Shown: positions 11,740 through 22,683, counted from the stretch's first letter. The stretch is DNA of 64,000 nucleotides from Pomphorhynchus laevis (GCA_012934845.2 WNNJ02002043.1:62001-126000), one strand, 5' to 3'. A program made the numbers and translations. The notes: generated by a model not told the origin, from the sequence alone.

Positions 11740-12101
11740 ATAATACCCCATTTAATCAGTAAAACCAATTATTCGTCGGGTTTGCCGACGATTACTCGTC
11801 GGCAAACCCGACGAGTAATTGGTTTTGCCCTATGTCGAGTTGCATCGATGTGCATCAGGGGTCATCGTTCGACCCGGGATCGTCCAGACAGGAGTAGCGC
11901 TTTTGCCAGGGCCTTTTACCCTATGTCAAAATGACCCGATGAGCATGGTCATAATCGATAAGATTTAAATTTTGCATCTTTGCAAAAAAAGGCGAATGTT
12001 TTTCAATGGCCCATTTGCGGGAAACGTTTTCCTGTACAAGGAATGAAATAAATATATTGACTTGAAAAATAAACATATCCCATTTTATGATGGGGTATTA
12101 T
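11740..12101. mobile_element. Non-autonomous TIR element, 362 bp, with internal palindrome
   Basis: Bounded by the inverted repeat ATAATACCCCAT / ATGGGGTATTAT. Just inside the left end sits a long near-perfect palindrome (11762-11826) whose arms read CAATTATTCGTCGGGTTTGC and its mirror, around a 5-nt loop. The interior is GC-richer than its AT-rich surroundings and has no transposase. It is probably a MITE; the superfamily is not assigned because no target duplication is clear. Confidence 0.6.
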
Positions 12102-12736
12102 TCTTAATACCCCCATTTTCATAATGATTCCTGAGTATATAAGAGCTGTCTGCATATGGAAAACCCTGTTAATTTGATAACAGGGTTAACATGTTAACTT
12201 GATATAAGTAATATAAGACCTATAATAAAAATTATTTATTATTTATTTATTAATTATTTTATTTTTATTTAACAATGTTTAATTTATAAATAATATAAAA
12301 TTCGAAGATTCAGTTAGCTGATCTGATCATCATTTATTATTTATAATTATTTATGTATTTTTTCTATTTCATCAGAAGAAATACATCATTAACGCGTATT
12401 TGGCATTGCCTCGGTTCATTATACATACAGTAATGATTTTGATTTAACACTAAGTAAACGATCGTGGCATCTTATAAACACTGAGGATTTGTAAAGATAC
12501 GCTGATGATAAGCTCAAAGTTCTGGTTTTACATCATTAAAAGGAAATCGGTATCATGCTCAATTTCACGTATGTGCCCTAATTGGGAACTTATAGAGTAT
12601 AGAGTTGCAATTTCTTATATCTGAAATTTTTGCGGATGAATTCGTGCTTGGCAGTGATCTCAGTCGACTAGTTTATCTCTAGAGCCAGTAAGAAAACATT
12701 CTATCGATGCTAGTTCGACAATGATAACGATCCACG
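12102..12736. repeat. AT-rich PLE tail with partial module M2
   Basis: Holds a PLE-tail block ending in the CAGTTAGCTGATCTGATC phrase (about 12310) and a partial structured module (12369-12410: AATACATCATTAACGCGTATTTGGC). The rest is unremarkable. Confidence 0.5.
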
Positions 12737-13009
12737 ATGTTGCTATGGAAATTTCTCGTCTATGTTCGCATTTCTCTGCAGGATATGATCATTCATCTAT
12801 TTGTAATAAAAGCTCGTCACGCTGATATAAATACATCATTGCCTGAGTTATTTCAGTTATCGATAAACAGTGGTCAGTTGCCAAATGATTGGTTGACCGC
12901 TACCATTGTCCCAGTTTTTAAAAATTTGGAAAGGGTCATTCTTTTAATTATTATAGATACATTATTATTACACAAGGATCGTGTTATCCATTATCATTTT
13001 AAGCAATAG
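12737..13009 (+). mobile_element. LINE RT fragment (family uncertain)
   Basis: The open frame contains SLPELFQLSINSGQLPNDW followed by TATIVPVFKN. This matches the block just before the palm in Jockey/CR1-type LINE RTs (leaders of the form FxxSLxxGxxPxxWxxAxVxPIFKK). It is short, with no flanking RT motifs readable. Not the window's J or L2 family by sequence. Confidence 0.5.
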
Positions 13010-13011
13010 GT

Positions 13012-13200
13012 GATATTGACCCCACCACTAATAAAATTCTTAAAGAAATCGCCAACAAGCCGGCGCTGAAGGAAGCACGTGAACATGGAGACGTGATTTT
13101 TGAAATAAAAAAAATCGCATTTTACCTTGCAAAATGTAGTTCTATGGCAGTACAGAGAAGATATGCGAGTGCATTAACATTACCGACAACGTATAACTAG
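13012..13200 (+). CDS. Short coding-like segment, unrecognised
   Basis: Sixty-three codons open from GGTGATATTGACCCC to TAG at 13198-13200. They read like a real protein (NKILKEIANKPALKEAREHG, then VQRRYASALTLPTTYN). An AG precedes it directly, so it could be a terminal exon or a fragment of an insert. No homology was recognised. It lies between two unrelated LINE fragments. Confidence 0.3.
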   Translation, partial: DIDPTTNKILKEIANKPALKEAREHGDVIFEIKKIAFYLAKCSSMAVQRRYASALTLPTTYN

Positions 13201-13258
13201 TACAAATTCCAAAACTGTTAATATTTTAAATGATTATTTTGATTAATAAGTTTTTTGG

Positions 13259-13800
13259 TTAAAAAATAGATACATCGACCAGGTAAGCACATTGCTTGTG
13301 AAGTCGGAAACAAACATTAATAAAGAGGAAAAAGAGAAAGCAAAACATAAAATCAGTAAAAATGTGTACTAACCTAAGCCGATTTTTGGAAATTTTTGCA
13401 GTTCTTGTGCAGACAACATGTGCAGGCAAGCTGTTCCACGTTTCGTTGATTCTGTTACCGATCATAGTGCAACTCGTCTTTGGACGTATTCTAAGTTTCA
13501 GGGAAATATGATAACCTCGAAGAACAGATTAATTCCTTGGTTTAATATGTCGATAAGGGTACTTTGGATCGGACAGAGATCGCAAAACAAACGCCAAATC
13601 AGCTTCGCTCAGTGAAAATTATACTAATTTGAACCCTAAAATTTTGAGCATATCAAGATATATATCATTCCGTAACAAGGGTTCAAGATGAGTGACTTTC
13701 CTTAGAACTTGGTCATATAGGTCTAATTCACCCCTAAGTTGATGATATGTCACAGGAGAGGCGTACAGTATGTGACTCCGTATAACTGTATTGAAAATAA
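13259..13800 (-). mobile_element. LINE C-terminal fragment (CR1/Jockey-type, not L2 or J)
   Basis: Minus-strand pieces read SVIRSHILYASPV near 13760, and near 13420 NRINETWNSLPAHVV then SKNRL. These are the standard C-terminal signatures of LINE ORF2 (SxLxYASPVW ... WNSLPxxVVxAxTVNxFKxRLD). Frames are broken between them. The element appears 5'-truncated upstream where the minus-strand L2 tail begins. Confidence 0.6.
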
Positions 13801-13805
13801 GGCTT

Positions 13806-13935
13806 TAAATAAGATTTATTTTAACGTGGCAAATGCGTGCCAACGCGCGCTTACATGACCACAACAAAACAAAAATGTAAATCGTGTGTCGAGAAGGTGT
13901 GAACGGATGAGATGTTTGAATGTGATAAATGTATT
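13806..13935 (-). mobile_element. L2-like LINE 3' tail
   Basis: The reverse complement of the L2 3' end: T-run/AATAAATC side at 13806, the hairpin region (GCGTGCCAACGCGCGC, changed from the usual sequence), then the end of the ORF (GAGAAGGTGTGAACGG). Only about 130 bp were inserted. It abuts the 5' end of RLE-LINE copy R3. Confidence 0.8.
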
Positions 13936-16110
13936 TGAATTTGAATCTTTACTGTGCTCTATACAGTCTTTTCCGCCCTCGTCCATGGGTGGCACTGACG
14001 GCGTAAGCCCAATGCACCTACGAGATCTTACAGGATTTTATGCAGGAGCCTCAGCAAGCCACTTGGTCACGGCTTTAACGAATCTAATGACAGTTCTTCT
14101 GGAGGGAACAGTACCGGATAACGTTGATAATATTCTATGCGGCGGAAAGTTACTCGCCTTTCTAAAGAAGAATGGTGGTATCTGTCCAATCGCCGTCAGA
14201 TTTACAATTTGTCGCATCGCTCCTAAGTTGGCATGTCAATTCGCATCCGGTCTGCTCGTCGATCGTTTTCTCCCTATACAGCTAGGCGTCGGTACTCCGC
14301 GTGGAATCGAAACGGCAATACATGCATCTTGCGTGTTCATGCGTGACTTGGCTAGTCGTAACCACACTATAGTCAACACTCGACTACTCAGACGCCTTCA
14401 ACTGCTTGATCAGAAATGCAATCCTGCGCTGCGTCGCTTCCGAAATATCGCATATTTTACCGTTTGTTCGACTTTGTTACGCCCGACAGAGCGAGCTTCT
14501 CACGGCGACATACGTATCCTCTAGGTTGAAGGAGTTCAAAAGAGAGAACTATTGGGCCCTATACTATTTTGTCTCACCGTCAACAACTTGGCACATAGCT
14601 TAAAATCCAATCAGAACCTAGGGTACCTCGACGACGACGTTCTTGGCGGCACGGTAGAGGATATTATGACCGATATTCACATGATTTAGACTGACTGAGC
14701 TGAAAATGGATTACAATTAAACTCTAAAAGTACGAGGTGATCACCCAAAGCAGGAATGTCAGCCAGGCTATCACGTGCAAGTTAACTGGGTGCAAGCCAA
14801 TCACACGTGAATACCCACAGCTTTGGCGTGCACCGCTTGGCTGACAAGCAAGCATCGACAACGCACTAAGCTGCGCAGTGGACGAACTTCATAAGCTGGA
14901 ATGCGGTTGATCGAATTAAGCGCTCGTGACATCTTCGTGATTTTGTGTAGCTCACTCAGCTCACCAAATATTGGCTTCCTTATTCGATGTACATCCTGCT
15001 ACGGAAGCAAAATGCTCTAACTTTCTACAGTGAAATTCGAAGACTATTGAGCGAAATACTCAATGTGCCATTACCTAACGAAGCGTGGAGGTAAGCGACC
15101 TTACCAATTCGTCTTGGAGGCCTCTGTGTTTACCAGGCATTGGAAACTGACATTCCTGCGTTCGGTTTATCTATCAACGACACAATGGAACTGAAAAAGA
15201 TACTAATACGCTAATGTCCGCCGTTAAACCTTCGCCCTTTAGAATTCGACTGGGAAAATTTTACAAATCAGTGAAACGCAGAATTTCGGACGACCATTCC
15301 ATCAGATTAAATATTTCAAATACGGCAGATGACCGAACACTACTAAGCGTACAAATGAAGACTTGTCGACGAAGCAAACAACTGAATCTCTAGTCCGACT
15401 CATCGCAGTAGCATCATAATGGTCCGAAGCGTTTTTTGAATCACTACCGATCACATCCGTCATCACACGGCTTAACGACTGATTTATTTATATCGCCGTG
15501 GCGTTGATGCTAGGTATTCAATGCTTTCAATTGAATCGGTGTATTTGCGAATTGTCGGTCCTGGGCAAACTGCGCATGCCTTAAACTGCAACACTATAAC
15601 ATCTTGTCACCATCGACATGCTGCGGTCAACGAGATTTTAAAAATGGTTCTCGTTGCCTCGGGATCACTGTCCAGACTCGAAACGGCAGTCTTAGCGCAA
15701 GACGAGGGCAAACGACCTGATGGTGCAACTCTTATGCCATGGAATGCTGGCCTTATACTAGTTTAGGATTTCACTTGCCCGAACACCCTTGCCTCCAGTC
15801 ATGTCACACATGCAGTGACTTCTGCTAGCGCTGTGGCAGCCAATGCGGAACAGCTCAAACGAACCAAATACAGCTGCTTTGAGGATGGACATTATTTGTT
15901 CGTCCACATCGCCATCGAATCGATAGGCGCAGTCGGCCGCGGCGCTTCTGCGTTTTTAAGGCAGCTGGGTACGAGGTTGGGGCAGACAAACGGAGATAAT
16001 CGTGCATTCAGCTGGCTCATACAACGAATAAGCGCAGCCGTGCAACGAGGAAATGCGGCATCCTTTATGGAGTCAACTGGATATTCCTCCCTAGGCAACT
16101 ACCTCCTTTG
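13936..16110 (+). mobile_element. RLE-type LINE (copy R3), most complete
   Basis: Best copy of this family. In order: fingers GGTDGVSPMHLRDLTG; the GGKLLAFLKKNGG and LGVGTPRGIETAIHA blocks; palm pieces at 14406-14603; motif C as GYLDDD near 14620; then the nuclease region at 15490-16110 with KRPDGATLMPWNAG, DFTCPNTLASSHV, HIAIESIGAVGRG and LIQRISAAVQRGNAAS. The RPDG...W...D spacing fits a restriction-like endonuclease core. Many frameshifts and stops; the 5' region is missing or replaced by an L2 tail. Its 5' part also occurs at 1-150 on the minus strand. I believe it is an RLE non-LTR element but cannot name the clade. Confidence 0.75.
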
Positions 16111-16127
16111 ACTATTTATATATTTAT

Positions 16128-16735
16128 ACTTGTTTTAAAAATAAATACATTAAATAATGACATTTTAAGAATTGCAACAATAAGTAATGATATTGGCTTT
16201 ATTAAAAATCATTTAAATAATTTAATAGATACATATTTTAAACTAGGTTACTATAAAAATAACATCAAGCAGAAAATAGTAAAATATATAAATCAACACA
16301 GTATATAAATACAACACAGTAAATATATAAATCAACACTGATTCACAGTCTTGTTTTTTTTGTGTGGTCATGTAAGCCTGCGCTGGCACGCATTTGCCAC
16401 GTTAAAATAAATCCTTTTTTTAACACAATAATATAAAGAATAAATTTAAACTCTTAAGTGGCAAATTTTTATGGATGAATAATAAATAATATACTTTGTA
16501 TTAGAATAAGATACTAGTTTTATCAGAGGAAATACATCATTAGCATGTATTTGGACCCGCTGCTATGTTGGGTAGATGATTTAGGGGCCGAAACCTAATA
16601 GCATAGCGGAAAATTTTTATGGATGGATAATAAATAATTTACTTTGCATTAGTGTAAGATACTTGGTAATCAAATTATATCATTGGGAATCAGTCATTAG
16701 CACGTGTTTGCCCCCGCTGCTATGTTGGGTTTATA
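16128..16735 (+). mobile_element. PLE RT end with two structured modules (M3, M4) and a nested L2 tail
   Basis: Contains the ICNDIGF-type block (ISNDIGFIKNHLNN), the KYINQH block and the FLWM end of the PLE RT. Module M3 (16521-16608) follows, with GGACCC and GGGGCC pairing segments. At 16603-16607 module M3 jumps back into a second RT end through the shared bases AGCGG, and a second, partial module M4 (16677-16731) follows. An 83-bp L2 tail is nested in the first part. The order is the one expected when PLE copies recombine or template-switch. Confidence 0.7.
16339..16421 (+). mobile_element. 83-bp L2 3' tail insertion with target duplication
   Basis: TGATTCACAGTCTTG... through the CCTGCGCTGGCACGC hairpin region to AATCC plus a T-run, flanked on both sides by AACAC (16334-16338 and 16422-16426). 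The PLE sequence reads across once the insert and one AACAC are set aside. Shows that the L2 machinery can integrate little more than its own 3' hairpin. Confidence 0.85.
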
Positions 16736-18480
16736 TGCATCTATAAAATTATTTATATGACTTTGAAGAATGCCAATATCGTTACAAATAGTTGCAATTA
16801 TTAAAATTTCGTTCTTTAATGTATTATATTTTATATTATATGATATGCATAAATATTCAAACAAAAATAAGTTTCTTGTAAATTTTAATATGACACCTAT
16901 ACGATATAAATTAAAAGTAGTTTTAATTTATAAACTACTGGGCACTACCTCCTTGGTAATCTGACAGCCCGCCCAGTATAATCTAGACATATACATTCTT
17001 TATCATTAATCTTGGTTTTATTAAGAATAAGGCTATCTGGATAAATTTGTTCGCTTATTGAATAATAACTATTAGAGTAAAATACACATATATCATCAAT
17101 ATATCGAAACATATATTTTCATATCTTTATATAATTTAGATTTAGTTTTTACACAGTTATGAACAAATTCATATTCTATAAAGCTTAAAAACAAGTCAGC
17201 TATAATTGGGCTACTATTACATCTCACTGGAATACCTTTTATTTGTCTAAATATAGATGTACCAACCTATAAATAATATAGATTTATTTAAATGTTTAAA
17301 GGATAATGTCGTGCCACAATCAGAAGAATTTCAGCTCACAGATGTAATCAAGTAAAATTTATTTGATGGTTTAATTTTTGTTAGATGGGCGTTATAATTA
17401 TTATAACATATATATGTATATATTTTTCCGAATATAAGATTAATTAATTTTACTAACGCTTCTTTAATATCTACTAAATCTAGATTTGTATAAAGCGTAC
17501 TAAAATCGTATGTATTTATATTTTGAAAATTTATTCCTTTTGTCTGTTCTAAAAATTCTTTTGTAGAATTAATACGGAAATAGTGTTTTATACCGGTTTT
17601 AATTTCGATTATTCTACAATATTTAAAAAAGGGATTTATTTTAACAGGGCAAATAATACAAATTTGTATTATTACTACATATGAACCTAGGTTTTATTGG
17701 ATTTTCATGTAATTTTGGATTCCAATATAATATAGGTATAGTTTTATTATCTAATTGAACCTTTACACCCTTTTTATCCATTATATAACAGTGACTTGTA
17801 ATAATTGTTTCTAAACTCAACTCACTACATTCATATGCTGGATTTACATTTAAATCATTAGAATTAACCTCTTTCATTAGTATATCATAATAAAGCTTTT
17901 TGCATATGAAGACAAAGTTATTACTAGCTTTATCAATAGTTGTTATTATATAGTTATCCTTTAATTTAGTAAGTTCTTTATACATATCTTTATTAATTTT
18001 ATCTTTCCTTTTATAATTGTTTGTTATTTCAATTTTCTCTCTAATTTTATCGGGCTTATATAATTACAAAAATTCCCGCGGAATGGTATCATTTGAGATA
18101 AATTCTATATATAAGTTTTCTGTATTTAAGCTTTTACTATAAATCAGCTTACCAAAGTAAGCACTTAAGTCATTATATAACGAATTGTAAATTTTATTTT
18201 TTATTTAATCTAGACATTCATGTAATTAATGTTATTAATTACATTAACAATTAATAATTAATTATTAATAATTAATATTAATTAATTAATTCATTCTGTT
18301 TCTAATATCATAATTACATATTGATTTAAATTCTTTATTATAATTACAAATTTTTAGTTCATTACATTTACTAAGTTTTGTATACATATCTTTATTAATT
18401 TGATCTTTCCTTTTATAATTGTTTTCAATTTTCTCTCTAATTTTATCTAATATAAGTTGAACAGTTACTTGTTCAATGAC
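16736..18480 (-). mobile_element. Penelope-like element RT, longest copy
   Basis: Read on the minus strand: an N-terminal NYNKEFKSIC block near 18350; a charged region; LKDNYIITTIDKASNNFVFI; the finger block IPILYWNPKLHENPIKPRFI (17641-17985); motif A as NTYDFSTLYTNLDLVDIKEAL (near 17500); motif B and the SPIIADLF block near 17200; motif C with YIDD near 17100; then the C-terminal YRYRIGV-type end. YWxPKLHKxPxKxRFI and YDFSTLYT are hallmarks of Penelope-like RTs. Internal duplication and frame breaks make it inactive. No GIY-YIG nuclease is attached here; one lies separately at 25237-25475. Confidence 0.7.
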
Positions 18481-18873
18481 GTCATATAACTGTCATTTTT
18501 GTGTTTAATGTTGCAAGACATAAATAGTTGTGTTATTTATTCTATTTTTTCGAACTGCCATTTAAAAAATCAAATATTTAGAATGATACTGAAATTTCAA
18601 TAAAGAAAAGAATAATCCAACATCTGTAAAGGAAAGATACATATAGAAAAACAGTATAAATACAAAAATGAGTGAGAGGTAATTGCAAATGTTGACTCCG
18701 ATCTATCAAATACAAAAAATTCTGACGTTTGCACATGTATTCTCCACTACTAAACACAAACGATATTTTTCTTCAAGAATGAATTAAGGACTTTTGCCTG
18801 AATTCTATTGCCAAATAATTCAATTAGAAAAATTCCATATTTTACAAAGTTTGTTTTAATGACAAGGATGTTT

Positions 18874-20262
18874 CTAGAGCTCAATTTCCTGTTCTTCAAA
18901 ATCAGTTACACAGTCATCGCTCTCTAAGGACGATGAATGATTGTGGCGTGGTTTTGCTATCCCAGTTTGTGTGTCATTACACTTAGGAGCTAAGTCGTTT
19001 AAGCAACGTTTGCAGCATGGATCATCACAGCAGTAAACCACAACAGGCATATGTTGGTCAACACTGCTCCTACACCAAGATTGTGATCGCGCATCAGTGA
19101 TTTGCCGAAAATTGATCAACTCCAGCAAGAGAGAGTCCGATGCAGTCATATGATCTTTTTGATAATATATTGGTGACATTTTATCGTGAAGCGAAGACTG
19201 GGTAAATCGGTTCAGCTGTGAAAAATTAATGTGCTTGACAAGAGAAGATTCTAACACTGTTGAGCTTCTTACACCACCTCCACCGTCAGGGAGAGTGTTA
19301 TTAGAATCAGAAGATATGCTTACATTTGTTATACCATATTTTCCATCCAAAATTGTGTATTCCTTTTTTACTTTTCGCCAAGACGTTAAATTACATCCTT
19401 TTACAGTGTTTATAGTAGCTTGGTTGTCGGGTTGTTCTTGAGGTGGATGAGGAGTAAGACGATTATGCAAATCGCACGTTTCTCGTGCGGTGAATTGTTG
19501 GCATAAACATTCAACTCTATGATCTGTGGAGCTCCCAGCCTCAGATCCCAGGGCAGAGTCCGGTGTAACTCTTTCATCGTCGTCAGCTTCGAATTTATCA
19601 TCGCTTAAGTTGACTCGCTTGTCACTTGATTTCTGAAAAACAATCAAGTCCTTTTTCATTGCTTGAGAGTTCCGTTGTTCATTCGTTTCGTTTTCCCTGC
19701 TTACTATATCAATGCTATTAGCAACAACATCACGACTGTGTGGTCCGACCATAATCGGTGCCGATGACTTCTCTAAAACATTCGGCTTTCTTTTGTCGCG
19801 ATTGGATCGACGTTTTCTTCGCTCCTCGTCGAATAGAAGACAATCGATGTAGGTTAGTCCTTTATTCGCTAATCCACCTTCAGTTGTGTTGGAATTACTG
19901 CCATTTTGTTCTAAATGTTTTTGTCGATATTGTGCTGAAAGTAGAATGGGGTTACGAAATGGTTTTCGACGCCCAGATCGACGTTTATTAGCTCTTACAT
20001 AACTCATTTCATGTTGTTGCGTGTTATTCGATAAGTTACTACTGGCCGTAGGTTTTCTTACATTCATTAAATTATGGTGTACGATACTGTTATCTTCAGT
20101 ATCGTCCTCATCTGAAGCTGCGAGGACGCGAAGATGTTGTATACTGAGATTTTGAAGTTCTGTTTCTACATGTACAAAAAAATCATCATTATCGTCAGTA
20201 TCAGAATCGTTGAAATTGCTGTTGAAATTCTGCGCACTCATTTGATCTTGTTCCAATGACAT
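18874..20262 (-). CDS. Hypothetical protein, 462 aa, likely host gene
   Basis: The longest intact frame not belonging to a transposon. It starts at ATG 20260-20262 and ends with EEQEIEL. A plausible 54-nt intron (20263-20316, donor AG/GTAAAT, acceptor TATGCATAG) lies directly upstream of the ATG, suggesting a spliced 5' UTR. The protein is hydrophilic and mostly low complexity: an acidic N-terminus (NDSDTDDNDDFF), a basic patch near residue 90 (NKRRSGRRKPFRN), another near residue 150 (ERRKRRSNRDKRK) that could act as a nuclear signal, a central acidic stretch, and a C-terminal cysteine cluster (VVVYCCDDPCCKRC). No membrane segments or known domain were recognised. A TTTATT on the plus strand at about 18534 could be its poly(A) signal. 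No function assigned. Confidence 0.6.
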   Translation of the reverse strand: MSLEQDQMSAQNFNSNFNDSDTDDNDDFFVHVETELQNLSIQHLRVLAASDEDDTEDNSIVHHNLMNVRKPTASSNLSNNTQQHEMSYVRANKRRSGRRKPFRNPILLSAQYRQKHLEQNGSNSNTTEGGLANKGLTYIDCLLFDEERRKRRSNRDKRKPNVLEKSSAPIMVGPHSRDVVANSIDIVSRENETNEQRNSQAMKKDLIVFQKSSDKRVNLSDDKFEADDDERVTPDSALGSEAGSSTDHRVECLCQQFTARETCDLHNRLTPHPPQEQPDNQATINTVKGCNLTSWRKVKKEYTILDGKYGITNVSISSDSNNTLPDGGGGVRSSTVLESSLVKHINFSQLNRFTQSSLHDKMSPIYYQKDHMTASDSLLLELINFRQITDARSQSWCRSSVDQHMPVVVYCCDDPCCKRCLNDLAPKCNDTQTGIAKPRHNHSSSLESDDCVTDFEEQEIEL

Positions 20263-20316
20263 CTATGCATAGTAAGAAACAATGAGCGGGGTCAAAGATT
20301 AACAAGAAAAATTTAC

Positions 20317-20857
20317 CTAAAACAAAAACAATTTAGTAAGAGTGAAATTTTAAACAACGAACGCAAAAAATGTAAAACCTTTCATCGATAAGACAGCTGT
20401 ACGTGAAAAATAACGTAAAATTAATTTTGAAATATACCGCACAATAAAATACATATATGAAGACAACATTCAGAATATAAATATAATTTAAATCATTACA
20501 CTATAACATTTTAATGAATGTTTTTTTACAGTGGCATATACAATCAAATGTTTTATTTACAGTGACCTATGCGATCAAATATTCGCTTGCAGGTGAACTA
20601 AAATTTGATACACTGAAATGCTAGATCGAAGAATTAGCGGCAAAACATGATAGCACAGCAGTTCATATTGATGACATATTCCTTATTCGGATGCATCAAA
20701 ATATTATTAAATATCAACAAAATGTAACTAAAATATTATATTTACAATATACAAATAAATAAAATATCAAAAATTTATATAAACTATTAAGTTAAAAAAA
20801 ATTTATTGATGGATTTAAACAACATGCTCTGTTAAGAATAAGATACACTAGATAATC
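20317..20857. other. Upstream region of the 462-aa gene
   Basis: No coding signal. By position it should hold the promoter and first exon of the minus-strand gene at 18874-20262, but no confident core promoter element was identified. Bases 20500-20585 contain two short near-repeats (ACAGTGGCATATACAATCAAATG and ACAGTGACCTATGCGATCAAATA-like). Confidence 0.35.
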
Positions 20858-20985
20858 AAATTTCATAGGAAGAAATACGTCATTGGCATGTAATCGGCCA
20901 CGCTGCTATGTTGGGTTTAGGAATAGGGGTTTAAACTAATAACATAACAATTCCTCTTTATGACCTCTAATTTTTATTCGAAAAC
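20858..20985 (+). repeat. PLE-associated structured module, copy M5
   Basis: A diverged copy: GCTGCTATGTTGGG is kept, the later partner reads AACATAAC (pairs with ATGTT), and GGGGTTT replaces GGGGCC while the upstream arm reads GGCCAC. The GACCTCTAATTTTTATTCG continuation is present. Confidence 0.65.
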
Positions 20986-21900
20986 AACGTGTATTGTTTA
21001 TTAGTCAATTAATAAATTCGATTTTTAATAATAAATTTTATCGTCATGTAAATATAAATTGTATAAAATCTTATATAATTATTTATTATTAATCTTTATT
21101 TATATGTAGTATACAATACGTAGAATCAGTTATCTGATTTGTTCTACTGACAAGTTATTATTGATCTGTGAACTTTGTTTTCACGGTAATATAACTTCTG
21201 TCAGAAATACTGAAACCATGTATTATTGATACAACATTATTATTTGTTATTTATTAAATAAGTTATAATACTCTATTCCTTATTTGAATAAATCGTATAT
21301 TATTTATTAGTCAATTAATAAAATTTAAATTTTATTAATAATTTTATCGTTACATAAATATAAATTGTATAAAAAATATATTTTTATACGACTATTTTTT
21401 CTATTAAATTTCACGCAAGTTTAATGGATATTTTGTTTTCTTATAATATAGAATAATAATTATTTTAATATAAATATAAATTCTATAAAATCTTATATAA
21501 TTATTTAATATTTATCTTTATTTTTATTTATATATAATATAAAATGTGTAGACTCATTTATCTGATGTAATCGTATAATATTTATTAGTCAATATAAAGA
21601 ATTTTCAGAAGATGCTAACAGAAGTTAGCGAAATATCAAAAATAATTACGTGTTTCATTTGATCCAGCTCCAATAATTCTTTATCAATAATGGATCATTA
21701 TCAACTATTTAAAATTTATTAGTCAATTCATAAGAATTTATTATAATTTTTAATTTTAATAATAAATTTTATCGTAATATAGATATTAATTGTATGAAAT
21801 ATTTTAAAATTATTTATTATTTATAATTATATATCTTTATTTCTAATTTATATATATCCTAAAATATAAAGACTCAGTTAGCTGATCAAAATATATTTAA
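20986..21900. repeat. Serial AT-rich PLE tails with one fold-back arm
   Basis: Three or four tandem-like AT-rich tail blocks, each with a TTTATTAGTCAATT start and a GTAGACTCAGTTA-type end (about 21119, 21545, 21869). One arm of the 44377 fold-back family is inserted at 21597-21715 (GCTAACAGAAGTTAGCGAAA ... CCAGCTCCAATAATTC). No genes. Confidence 0.55.
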
Positions 21901-22683
21901 ACCAATATATAGGTTTTCTTCAAAATCATTTAAATAATTTAAAAGATCCACTTCTTATTCTTGAATATATAATATGAATATTTATAAATATTACGATGAC
22001 AAATATGAATATTTGTTATCGTAAAGATGACATATTTAAATTTACAAGAAACATATTTTTGCATAAGCATTCATGCATACCATATAATATAAAATATAAT
22101 ACATTAAATAATGAAATTTTAAGAAGTGCAACAATATGTAATGATATTGGCTTTCTTAAAAATCATTTAAATAATTTAATGATACATATTTTAAACTAGG
22201 TTTCTATAAAAATAACATCAAGCAGAAAATGTAAAATAAATAAATCAATACAATAATATAAAGAATAAATTTAAACTCTTAAGTGGCAAATTTTTATGGA
22301 TGGATAATAAATAATATACTTTGCATTAGAATAAGATACTAGATAATTCTTTCAGAGAAAATACATCATTAGCATGTATTTGGCCCCGCTGCTATGTTGG
22401 GTAGAGGAGTTAGGGGCCGAAACCTGATAGCATATCAGTTCCTCGTGATGACCTCTAATTCTGATTTTGAAACAACGTCTGTTATTTATTTGTCAATTCA
22501 TAAAAATGACGTTTATTTTAAAATTCAATTTTTTTATTTTAACTTGATTTAAAATATAGAAAATCTAAAAACAATTATTAATTTTATTATTTAATTATTA
22601 AATTTTGATTTAGCATTATTATGTTTTGTTTTGTTTATAATTATATTAAATACGTAGACTCAGTTAGCTAATTTAATTATAAA
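21900..22683 (+). mobile_element. PLE RT C-terminal fragment, module M6 and AT tail
   Basis: The RT piece (21996-22335) carries YRKDDIFKFTRNIFLHKHS, ICNDIGFLKNHLNN and the FLWMDNK end. Module M6 follows at 22344-22480 with GGCCCC/GGGGCC arms and CTGCTATG/CATATCAG (one mismatch). The AT-rich tail ends with ACGTAGACTCAGTTAGCTAA at 22645-22665. Immediately after, another truncated RT begins, so this is the pLTR-like spacer of a head-to-tail PLE array. Confidence 0.75.

Noticed and set aside
11762-11826. Palindrome as a rho-independent terminator
   Set aside because: Eukaryotic context and position inside a TIR element; no T-run follows.
11686-11934. Open frame across the MITE palindrome as a gene
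   Set aside because: It only reads through the inverted repeat and shows no coding pattern.
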